Shown piece by piece: positions 54,084 through 64,000 of a stretch of DNA of 64,000 bases. The notes under the pieces were generated by a model. The model was not told the DNA's origin. It ran no database searches and saw only the letters and a program-made list of their open reading frames with translations. Each line of letters opens with the position of its first letter. Positions within the stretch are counted from its first letter, which is position 1. Source of the stretch: Rutidosis leptorrhynchoides (lineage: Eukaryota > Streptophyta > Magnoliopsida > Asterales > Asteraceae); contig NC_092341.1 in assembly GCF_046630445.1 (NCBI RefSeq), positions 256,356,501-256,420,500 on the forward strand. Reading direction: 5' to 3'. The position numbers were made by a program, and so were the translations under genes.

Positions 54084-56078
54084 CACAATGTACTCGCACA
54101 CCTGCTCTGCCTGTGGTCCCAAAACGCGTTGTGTCATTTAAGCGTGAGTATTACCTTATAATCCCATGATCACTCATGTTCGTGGGCGATGTGGGATTTT
54201 CCTAGGGTGTTACATTGACCTCTATATGATACATTTTACAAACATTGCATTTGTTTTAAAAAAAATAATCTTTCATTACATCTAAAGTTGACAGACATGC
54301 ATACCATTTCATAATATATCCTATAATTGACTTTATAATGATCTTGATAAACTCAACGACTCGAATGCAACGTCTTTTGAAATATGTCATGAATGACTCC
54401 AAGTAATATCTTTAAAATGATCAAATGCACAGCGGAAGATTTCTTTCGTACCTGAGAATAAACATGCTTTCAAGTGTCAACCAAAAGGTTGGTGAGTTCA
54501 TTAGTTTAGCATAAATAATCATTTCATAATTTTAATAGACCACAAGATTTCATATTTCCAGTTCTCGTAAACATACGTCCCATGCATAGAGACAAAAATA
54601 TCATTCATATAGATTGAACACCTGGTAACCGACATTCACAATATGCATATAAGAATATCCCCATCATTCCGGGATCCTCCTTCAGACATGATATAAATTT
54701 CGAAGTACTAAAGCATCCGGTACTTTGGATGGGGCTTGTTGGGCCCGATAGATCTATCTTTAGAGTTCGCATCAATTAGGGTGTCTGTTCCCTAATTCTT
54801 AGATTACCAGACTTAATAAAAAGGGGCATATTCGATTTCGATCATTCAACCATATAATGTAGTTTCGATTACTTGTGTCTATTTCGTAAAACATTTATAA
54901 AAGCGCATGCATTCTCAGTCCCAAAAATATATATTGCAAAAGCATTTAAAAAGGGGAGTAATAAAACTCATGCATATAAATATTGTAAAATAGTTAATAA
55001 AGCATTTTGCATGTATTCTCAGCCCAAAAATGTAATGAGTAAAAAGGGAGCAAATGAAACTCTCGCATATAAATATTGTAAAACAGTTAATAAAGCATTT
55101 GCATGTATTCTCAGCCCAAAAATGTATATAAAAAGGGAATAATGAAACTCACCTATTGTATTTTGTAGTAAAAATACATATAACGACATCGAACAATTGT
55201 AGGGTTGGCCTCGGATTCACGAACCTATATCATTTGTGTATATATATATATTAATATACATAATCGTAATCGAATAAATATATATAACTTTCTTAGTTAT
55301 ATCGTTTTTATGTTAATAACTTATATGTTCTGTGTATTTATTATATATATTTTTTTAACTAAATAAAATATTAAGTTTATTATATTTTATATATTAAGTA
55401 TATTTATATATTTATATATATATGTAAATCATTTGTTTGTTAAAACAGTATTTGAATAATACTAAGATAATATTTGAAGTAATATAATGATAATACTAAT
55501 ATTAAATATAATGATAATGTTAGTAGTTTTGATAAGATTGATAATTTAATAATAATAGTAATAAAATTAATAATTTTAATATCATTTCATAATACTTAAT
55601 AATAATTAGGAAAATTTTATATAAAATGTTAATTTTATTGATACTTATAATGTTAATGATAATGATACATTTTAATAATAATAATAATAATAATAATAAT
55701 CCTAATCATACTCATAATAATAATAACAAATGATCTATATGATAAAGATTTTTAATAATAACAATACTTATAAGAATATTACTAATGATAATATTAATGA
55801 TTATACCTATGTTAATATTAAATCAAATATCTATGAAATGATACTAATTGTTAATAATCATATTATAAATAATAATATTGATAATAATTAATAATACCAT
55901 GATACTAATCCGTAATAATAACAATATTAACAATACTACTAAATGATACTTGATTTTGATAATAATACTAAAAATAACAAAAATAGTAATAAGTATATTT
56001 ACTAAGATTTTAATAGTTATAATAACAATATTCTTAATCATAATCATAATAATAATAATGATACATGATAACTACTAC

Positions 56079-56195
<117 letters not shown>

Positions 56196-56244
56196 TTTAT
56201 AAAAAGAAAACTACCTCATAAAAGCGGATTCTAAGAAAAAATAG

Positions 56245-56311
56245 CCCACTGCAGGGCTCGAACCCAAGACCTCCCGCTCACCAATATAATATCATAACCA
56301 TCCGACCCAAT
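56245..56311 (-). other. tRNA-like/SINE-like patch in E LTR
   Basis: On the minus strand it reads GAGCGGGAGGTCTTGGGTTC, then GAGCCCTGCAGTGGGC. GGTTCGAGCCC (56264-56254) matches a pol III box B. Upstream GGATGGTTATGATATT could be a decayed box A region. No full cloverleaf can be drawn with confidence. It could be a tRNA-derived SINE fragment or tRNA pseudogene fixed in the LTR. Confidence 0.4.
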
Positions 56312-57688
56312 TCGTTTTTCTGTTTTAATGCTACCTCTATATTCATTTAACCCGAAATAAAAACAGTTTCCTTCTTCTTCATCTATATCTTATACAAATC
56401 CACACAATCTAACATACGTGATTAATCTAAACGAATTTTGGGTTATAATACAATTTAAAAACAAGTAATAAGTGATTAACTAAAAGAAAATAAAAAAAAA
56501 AGAAACACTGCAGTACCGTCGCTGATATATAAAAAAATAAAAATTTGATTTTGCAATTTATAAAGTTTTAGATAAAGGTTATAACATAAAAGAGGTTAGG
56601 AAACATTCGTTGAAACATTTCAAATCATCAATTTATCTTGAATCGAATCAGATAACACGAATTCGATCGATAGACAAAGTTTGACTTTTATGAAACAAAA
56701 CTTTGACTCACGAATTCGGCTTTGTTTTGAAGAATTTAGATTGGAAACTTTGCAGTTAGTTTGGAATAGAGATTCCCAACATATCTGCATTTAAAGATTT
56801 TTAAATTAAATAAGAAATCGAAAATTAGCTGTAAGGATGAAGAACGGAGAAGAAGAAAAAAATGTGATGCAGTTTTAATTCCCATCTGCAGATGATGAAC
56901 ACTGTAATGGACGAATTTCATGAATTATAATAGTGGTCGTATATATCCTCTCAAACATCAATTGATTTATAATGGAAAAAGAAGGTTGACAAGGATCTTC
57001 CTTTTAGTACAGAAAAATTAGAAAAAAATAAAAAGGAGAAGACAACAGCTAAAAATTTTTGGTTGTATTAGCTAATAAAATGCTATATCGAATATTTGGG
57101 AGACAAACACAAAAAAAGGAAAAAACAATGGGATAAAGATATTAGTAAAAAACTTTGTTTCCTGAATCTGATTCTTGTATGTACTTGATATTAATAATTT
57201 TAAAAAAAAATATTAATAATTATTATACTTTTAACATTATTAATATTACTAAAAATAATATTAATATCTAGTAGTAAATAGTTATTGATGATAATGTTAA
57301 TAATGATATTGATAATAATCGAATTAATGCTAATAATAACTAATTGCTTTTATAATAACCATAATTACACAATTTTTAGTAATTTTAGTAATAAGAATAT
57401 TATTATAATAACAATTTATATGATTGAATCTAATATGTTGTTAATTATGTAATACTTATATTATATAATATCATCATTGAATATTTAATATTTATATATT
57501 TAAGATATGTTACAATATATTAATTATGATTAGAAATTATATAGATTCATATATTATATATCTATTTATATATATTTATGGTAATAATAACTTAATTATT
57601 TTGTTTGTTATCTTACATTTTTAATTCCAATTGATTTATGTAAACTTATTAATTTAAATAATTATATATACCCTTATGTATATACACC

Positions 57689-57744
<56 letters not shown>

Positions 57745-57923
57745 ATTTTTACATAATTACTTACACATTGGTTCGTGAATCGTCGGGAATGGTCAGAAGG
57801 CCAAATGCATACATGAACACAATTCAAAGTTTTCGAGACTCAACATTATAGACTTTGCTTATCGTGTCGAAATCATATAAAGATTAAGTTTAAATTTAGT
57901 CGGAAATTTCCGGGTCATCACAG

Positions 57924-57958
57924 TACCTACCCGTTAAAGAAATTTCGTCTCGAAATTT
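57924..57958 (-). promoter_or_regulatory. Element E polypurine tract and terminal hairpin
   Basis: Minus-strand AACGGGTAGGTA (57935-57924) lies one base from the LTR. Just upstream is the perfect inverted repeat AAATTTCG-aga-CGAAATTT (57958-57940). These match the arrangement in B and C although E has lost pol. Confidence 0.75.
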
Positions 57959-58363
57959 GAGTGAGGTGGTCATGGCTAACAATAAAAATGTTTTCATGAC
58001 GAATATGAGTTGATAAATTGAGTTTTATCATCATTGATTAATATGGATAAAAATAATTCGATTATTCGAAGAGTACGAATGAAGCTATCACCAGAGAGTG
58101 AAATAAGAAAGTAAAGATTCATCTTAACTTTTGACAGAGTCAGGGTTGAATTCCGGAATTCAAGGGATTTAAAGAAAATCTTTGAAATCTAAAAGATTTG
58201 ATTCTTTAGCGAGTAAGGAAAATAAGATCTCTATAATTAAATACGGTGATCTGCATCGATTTCTCTGTCTGATATTTCCACTATAAATTAAGCTCTTCCG
58301 TTCCATTATTCTCACCATTCCTATACTTTCTTTCTTAGTTCATACATCTAAAAGATTGTGAAA

Positions 58364-58537
58364 ATGCTTAATCCAGTTCTAATCCTTGATATTTTTCTAA
58401 TTATTATTTTTGTCATCCTTCTTTTCAATCTTCAATTAGAAAAATTCTGTTTACTTCTACTATTACCTTGGGTGATACTATTCTTAATTATACCGTGTCT
58501 TTATATTGCTATTCGTATTAATATGCACGGTTTGTAA
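58364..58537 (+). CDS. Putative small hydrophobic protein, antisense to element E
   Basis: 57 aa, MLNPVLILDIFLIIIFVILL then a short polar linker and a second hydrophobic run (LLLLLPWVILFLIIPCLYIAI), ending RINMHGL. It looks like a two-helix membrane peptide. An upstream TATA-like box 'ctataaatta' (58281-58290) is followed by a C/T-rich stretch typical of plant 5' UTRs, with the ATG about 75 nt further on. It lies between E's 3' PPT and the former pol region on the opposite strand, where antisense genes are known in some Tat-lineage elements. Short and unrecognised; A/T-rich DNA can give such frames by chance. Confidence 0.35.
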   Translation: MLNPVLILDIFLIIIFVILLFNLQLEKFCLLLLLPWVILFLIIPCLYIAIRINMHGL

Positions 58538-59035
58538 TCTCCGTGTTGTTACTGGGCTTTATATTTTCTCTTATATTTTGGAGCTCTTTTCCTTTTTATT
58601 CTCTTCTCGACCTCCAGTAAAGCGAGTAATGGTCCAGAATTCGTAGATATGGAGTTCCGAATGAACTCCATGTTCTAAGCAAGAAAGAACGTGATCGCAC
58701 GATTTGATTTGTCAAATTTCCAGAATCACTGAGGATAGAACTATCAAGAATATATTTTCTTGATATGTTCAGAAGTTAAGTAGAATGAAAGAGTTATGTA
58801 ACATGACACATGATGACAGTATGATCTACTGTGAACCATCATCACGTTTCATTAGAAACTCAGCATGACTTACTGTAATATAATCACGTTGATCAAGTGT
58901 CATTATATTATACTAACTCGTGCATCAGTTCCCAACACTACTTCAAAAACATTCATATTTTAAACTCGAAAGTTTACAGAGTATAGAAACTAACAGTTTC
59001 TATATGATGTAACACTGATAGCATGAAGAGATTAA

Positions 59036-59650
59036 TGATTTCAGATAAGAATAATTATAAAAATATCTTCAGAAATATGGAGGATATTTATAATGAAGGA
59101 TACGATAATATCTTTGAATATCTAAAATCATAGAATGATGGAGACTATTGTCTGCAAGGGTTTAGAGTAACGAGCAAAATATTCGCTAAAGACTTCAGCA
59201 GACATTGAATCATTTAGATTCTTTGAAGTCAAACTTATTCTTTGTGATTTGTCCACGGCTTTCTTCATAGTTTCGCATAATTTGCTTTTCGGTACTAAAT
59301 TTCCTCTTGAATGTTTCCAATATAATGATACACAGAAAGCACCAAGAGGTATATAATTTCGGATGAGAATATTTTTGAAAATATCCTCAGAAATATCGAA
59401 GATATTGATGATGATATTTTGAAATTTCTAAGTTTGAAGGTTGATGAAGAAAAATTTTCGGCAAGATTTTAACATGACTTCGGAGCAAGATATTCTCTAA
59501 GGATTCTAACGGATCCAGAATTACCTGAATCCTTTGAATATAGGGTTTAGTCCTTGCATTTGTCCTTGGTCTCCTTCGTGGTTAGCTCAATCCATTTTCC
59601 AGTTCCAACTTTTCTGAGTTTTTCCAACATTCTATTCTTTATCATCAAAC
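59036..59650. repeat. Degenerate tandem duplication (~320-bp unit)
   Basis: Two successive blocks share the order 'gaatat...gaaaatatc.tcagaaatat.gaagatatt', 'gcaa.at.ttc.ctaa.gactt', 'tttgaa...ttattc..tg.atttgtcc..gg', then 'cttgaat.tttccaa.at'. Similarity is clear but heavily diverged. Confidence 0.5.
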
Positions 59651-61001
59651 TTCTGATGATTAGGGTCGTTTACAGTTTTTATTGCTTCATTCAACTTTTC
59701 AAAATTCAGAGTATTGGTTCGCGGACTGGGTGCTTTTCAGAATTTCAGAATGGAAGATCATTATTCTAAGAGATAAATGTTATACATATAACTGTTGATG
59801 TAGATATGCTGTGAGTTTTCAAAGTACTGCTTGCCGATTCTTCTACATTTACTGCTACCATATCTGAATCATTGGTTATCGATCTGAGGTGATTTCAAGA
59901 GAATTGTATTTTTTTAGATGATTAAACGCTGACGGTAATATGGTGGAATATAAAAGGTTCCCTGGTAACAATAAAAGAGCATACATATAAATCAAGGTGA
60001 TAATAAGGTTGTTTCAAACGAAAAGTCGAAGTTGATTTGCTGGAGCTGTGACAAAATTTGCTACTTTGAAAGGAATTACCAAGTTATTTTGGGTAATAAT
60101 AACATTAAGGAATTAGCACAAGTATGTGTTAAACGTTTACTCAGTTTCCGAGAGTTTATCAGATGCATAACTAAATGCATCAATCTTTTCTCTCGTAGAT
60201 GAAGTGCGGTTGATTCATCCTATCGATTGAGGTGTTTTCAAGAATCATGAAAGGTTTGAACGCAGATTGTAATTGTGATGATACGAATGAGGTTTAAAAT
60301 GAAATCAAGTGGCAAACTTGAAGAATTGTTTAGTTTCATATGTTATAATCAATATTTTAATTCATTTTAATTGTCCAGTGTTGGTAGTCCACAGTTGATA
60401 GTCCACAGCAACAGTCCAGTAATTTATATATAGTTTAATATATAATATTCGAATTAATTAATACGTATCGTGACCCGTATACGTCTCAGACTTGATCACA
60501 ACTCAAACTATATATATATATATATATAGATGGGTCGATATGATATGTCAAAACATTGTATACGTGTCCCGATATTTAAAATGCGTAAATAACAGAATGG
60601 CGATAAATAAAGTGCGTAAAATAAATAATAGAAATTAAATGACGATAAATAAAATTGCGAAAATGTAAATTGCGATAATTAAATTGTGTTAAATAAAATG
60701 TAACCAGTTAGCTAGGAACAGTTAGCTAGGATCTTGTTAGCGTGGTTTCTTAACAAAATTTTATATTGTTAATTAGTCTGTTTCTAATCAATTTTTATTG
60801 TGTCCATTATTTCTTCATTATGCCACTTGTTGGATTCTGATAGGTCAAAATCCAAATTTAAAATTGAATGAAAATGGTTATTCTGCGGTGACGGATACGG
60901 ATACCGGTGGATGTAAGTAGAATAGTGAATGACTGTTGAATCAGATTCGAAGAATGTACAGTGTAACTTATTAATGTGAAATCTAAATATTCCTCGGGTA
61001 T

Positions 61002-61013
61002 TACCTACCCGTT
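61002..61013 (-). other. Internal PPT copy in element E leader
   Basis: Minus strand AACGGGTAGGTA, identical to E's own 3' PPT and to both copies in element C. It lies about 1.1 kb from the PBS, at the position corresponding to the gag-proximal copy in C. Confidence 0.75.
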
Positions 61014-61189
61014 AAAATATTTTCACAATTAACACTTTGTACGAAAGAATTTTTATTTACAATCTTTATGAAAAACGTATATACATATACATTTTCTTCA
61101 GATGTAGTCATGGATTCATTGAGTTAATATGATATTAAACTCATTAGTTTTTGGTTGGAACTAGAATAAAAAAATCTCTAAAACTTTAG

Positions 61190-61746
61190 AGATTACATAT
61201 TCGCCATGTCGAACGAAGATATGCGAGGTAGAACGATACGTGGAACGAAGATCATATTCAAAGTATAGATGATGATATTGAAGCATGGATTGTTGATGGT
61301 ACTGGTGCTGTTATTGATTGTACTGTTGGTGCCGGTGATGTTGCTGAAGCTGGTACATTTTGCACCATATTCTCCGAATTGATTATTCGACACGAAGTTC
61401 ATTGACTTATTACTCCAGGATGATTGTCGGTTGGAACGAGCAGATGAATAAGGTTCAGAATTGTGGATAGAATATAATCTTGTCGAGTTACCCCTGGAAA
61501 TGAGACTGAAAATGGTGTCTCGAACAGGTTCGCCAGTAAACGCTTCAAGTTCATTGTCAAGAGGTGAATTCGGTTGGTGGAAGGGATCGCCTTCTTCGCG
61601 TCTCCATTGTTTAAGTCGACTATGAACTCATCAAATGAATTGGGGATGACTGATTGGTTGATTCATTCCGGTGACGCTGATAGGTGAAACTTCATATCAG
61701 AATAGCTGTCGGAATCCGAGGAATTCGAACTGGTTGAGGGATTCAT
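61190..61746 (-). pseudogene. Decayed leader ORF of element E
   Basis: ATG at 61746 opens MNPSTSSNSSDSDSYSDM, then stops at TGA. Further frames in 61660-61190 read protein-like (RREEGDPFHQPNSPLDNELEAF; RDTIFSLISRGNSTRLYSI; Asn/Thr/Ser-rich end), so it looks like one coding unit broken by frameshifts. Position between PBS and internal PPT matches the leader ORFs of B and C. The Ser-rich N-terminus recalls the start of C's acidic ORF. No family recognised. Confidence 0.45.
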
Positions 61747-62116
61747 CTCGTACGATCAGATGAAGGAATTTTTGATAAGAAATAGATTATAGGATGTAGA
61801 TTAGTACCCTGCAATACATAATTTATATATGCATATATAATACTAAAATCCCATAAGTTACGGAGGAATCTACGGAAGTTGTCAGGCAAAGGTAACAAAA
61901 ACAGATACACTAAGATATGAATTTATCTATACACTGTCTATGCAATCAATGCAGTAAGATATGGCTAGACAAAGAGTGATAAGCAGGAAATTTTTGACAC
62001 GAAATAATAAGCAAAACTTTTGACATGCAGACACGGTCGAAGTCCAGACTTACTAATGCATCCTAACGACTTATCAGTTAGACACACTAATGCAGACCTG
62101 GTTCGCTAAGACCTCT

Positions 62117-62128
62117 GCTCTGATACCA
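62117..62128 (-). other. Element E primer-binding site (tRNA-iMet)
   Basis: Minus-strand TGGTATCAGAGC, 2 nt from the right LTR; a perfect initiator-tRNA-Met complement. Confidence 0.92.
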
Positions 62129-62130
62129 AC

Positions 62131-63403
62131 TGAAAGGCCCCGTCCTAATCCATTCGGACGAAGTCCATATCGATTATAAACGATTCACAATAGTTGATTA
62201 CATCGCGAGGTACTTGACCTCTATATGATATATTTTACAAACATTGAATTCGTTTTAAAAAAAAACAATCTTTCATTACATCTAAAGTTGATAGACATGC
62301 ATACCATTTCATAATATATCCTATAATTGACTTTATAATGATCTTGATAAACTCAACGACTCGAATGCAACGTCTTTTGAAATATGTCATGAATGACTCC
62401 AAGTAATATCTTTAAAATGATCAAATGCACAGCGGAAGATTTCTTTCGTACCTGAGAATAAACATGCTTTCAAGTATGTCAACCAAAAGGTTGGTGAGTT
62501 CATTAGTTTAACATAAATAATCATTTCATAATTTTAATAGACCACAAGATTTCATATTTCCAGTTCTCGTAAACATACGTCCCATGCATAGAGACAAAAA
62601 TATCATTCATATGGATTGAACACTTGGTAACCGACATTCACAATATGCATATAAGAATATCCCCATCATTCCGGGATCCTCCTTCGGACATGATATAAAT
62701 TTTGAAGTACTAAAGCATCCGGTACTTTGGATGGGGCTTGTTGGGCCCGATAGATCTATCTTTAGAGTTCGCGTCAATTAGGGTGTCTGTTCCCTAATTC
62801 TTAGATTACCAGACTTAATAAAAAGGGGCATATTCAATTTCGATCATTCAACCATATAATATAGTTTCGATTACTTGTGTCTATTTCGTAAAACATTTAT
62901 AAAAGCGCATGCATTCTCAGCCCTAAAAATATATATTGCAAAAGCATTTAAAAAGGGGAGTAATAAAACTCATGCATATAAATATTGTAAAATAGTTAAT
63001 AAAGCATTTTGCATGTATTCTCAGCCCAAAAATGTAATGAGTAAAAAGGGAGCAAATGAAACTCTCGCATATAAATATTGTAAAACAGTTAATAAAGCAT
63101 TTGCATGTATTCTCAGCCCAAAAATATATATAAAAAGGGAATAACGAAACTCACCTATTGTATTTTGTAGTAAAAATACATATAACGACATCGAACAATT
63201 GTAGGGTTGGCCTCGGATTCACGAACCTATATCATTTGTGTATATATATATATATTAATATACATAATCGTAATCGAATAAATATATATAACTTTCTTAG
63301 TTATATCGTTTTTATGTTAATAACTTATACGTTCTGTGTATTTATTATATATTTTTTTTAACTAAATAAAATATTAAGTTTGTTATATTTTATATATTAA
63401 GTA

Positions 63404-63443
<40 letters not shown>

Positions 63444-64000
63444 AATCATTTGTTTGTTAAAACAGTATTTGAATAATACTAAGATAATATTTGAAGTAAT
63501 ATAATGATAATACTAATATTAAATATAATGATAACGTTAGTAGTTTTGATAAGATTGATAATTTAATAATAATAGTAATAAAATTAATAATTTTAATATC
63601 ATTTCATAATACTTAATAATAATTAGGAAAATTTTATATAAAATGTTAATTTTATTGATACTTATAATGTTAATGATAATGATACATTTTAATAATAATA
63701 ATAATAATAATAATCCTAATCATACTCATAATAATAATAACAAATGATCTATATGATAAAGATTTTTAATAATAACAATACTTATAAGAATATTACTAAT
63801 GATAATATTAATGATTATACCTATGTTAATATTAAATCAAATATCTATGAAATGATACTAATTGTTAATAATCGTATTATAAATAATAATATTGATAATA
63901 ATTAATAATACCATGATACTAATCCGTAATAATAACAATATTAACAATACTACTAAATGATACTTGATTTTGATAATAATACTAAAAATAACAAAAATAG
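62131..64000 (-). repeat. Element E 5' LTR (cut by window edge)
   Basis: Begins TGAAAGGCCCCGTCC and follows the left LTR closely without the Cassandra insertion (empty site around 62212: ggtacttgacctcta). It corresponds to left-LTR positions up to about 55986. The CTCAG|GT block is at 62450-62454. Confidence 0.9.

Larger units (their letters stand above)
53584..54214 (-). mobile_element. Cassandra TRIM element
   Basis: 631 bp with two 272-bp LTRs (53584-53855 and 53943-54214; TGTAACACCCCAG...GGGTGTTACA) around an 87-bp internal domain with only PBS and PPT. TSD TTGAC (53579-53583 and 54215-54219). The homologous empty site is visible in E's right LTR near 62212. I count about 8 differences between its LTRs. 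Both LTRs carry a 5S-rRNA-like segment, the defining feature of Cassandra. Open frames spanning the LTRs are not genes. Confidence 0.93.
57959..61001. other. Element E internal region without recognisable proteins
   Basis: Where gag-pol should lie (minus strand) there is about 3 kb with no motif of gag, protease, RT, RNase H or integrase. It holds a plus-strand TATA-like promoter and small ORF (58281-58537) and a degenerate tandem duplication (about 59036-59650). Phrases near 60375-60570 (tagtccacagttgatagtccacag; atatgatatgtcaaaacattg) also occur in LTRs of the C and G families. The plus-strand frame 59554-59769 shows no domain. Confidence 0.6.

Noticed and set aside
53563..54137. Arg-rich frames MTQRVLGPQ... 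on the minus strand
   Set aside because: They are translations of the 5S-like Cassandra LTRs, duplicated in both LTRs, and carry no protein domain.
54873..55142. 89-codon frame with internal repeats, duplicated at 62875-63144
   Set aside because: It lies inside the E LTR and reflects three short tandem repeats ('gcatgtattctcagcccaaaaat'); its presence in both LTRs follows from LTR duplication.
59554..59769. 71-codon plus-strand frame in element E
   Set aside because: It falls within the degenerate tandem duplication and has no domain or conserved counterpart in the neighbouring unit.

Overview
The window looks like repeat-dense DNA of a flowering plant, probably a eudicot and perhaps Asteraceae. 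The species is an inference: there is no rRNA, organellar or clearly conserved host gene to anchor it. Almost everything from 7164 to the right edge is a stack of nested LTR retrotransposons. I resolved them by matching long direct repeats, TG...CA ends, 5-bp target-site duplications (TSDs), primer-binding sites (PBS), polypurine tracts (PPT) and protein domains.

Region by region. 1-7163 is older flanking DNA. It holds a degenerate T/G-rich repeat tract, an exon-like fragment (1090-1281), a solo LTR 'G' (1386-4342), a diverged tandem duplication, and a possible small three-exon minus-strand gene (5352-5900). 7164-53278 is the 3' LTR of a minus-strand Sirevirus-like Ty1/copia element 'D', split into three pieces by two insertions. 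The first insertion is element 'A' (7290-37627, TSD TATAT), a plus-strand Athila-type Ty3/gypsy element with decayed gag-pol and an ATHILA ORF1-like protein. A is itself interrupted by element 'B' and by solo LTR 'F'. B (12219-23555, TSD CAAAT) is a minus-strand Tekay/Del-type chromovirus with apparently identical LTRs and an uninterrupted 1490-aa gag-pol. F (28521-31774) belongs to the same family as C. The second insertion is element 'C' (37848-51260, TSD CCTTT), a plus-strand Tekay-like gypsy element carrying two additional leader ORFs, one of them an F-box protein. From 53496 to the window end lies element 'E', a minus-strand, apparently non-coding gypsy derivative inserted in D's internal region. 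Its left LTR carries a Cassandra TRIM with 5S-rRNA-like LTRs (53584-54214, TSD TTGAC).

How the parts relate. By nesting, D is older than A, C and E; A is older than B and F; E is older than the Cassandra copy. B is the only element that looks intact and recent. A and C each keep one continuous gag-pol frame broken only by in-frame stop codons. B, C and E share a terminal architecture: a hairpin at the gag-pol stop, then the PPT, then the LTR. C and E also carry a second exact copy of the PPT in the 5' leader. B, C, E, F and G share a CAG|GT splice-donor-like block in the LTR. The most notable item is the F-box ORF in C's 5' leader, together with the family-wide pattern of additional ORFs between PBS and gag.
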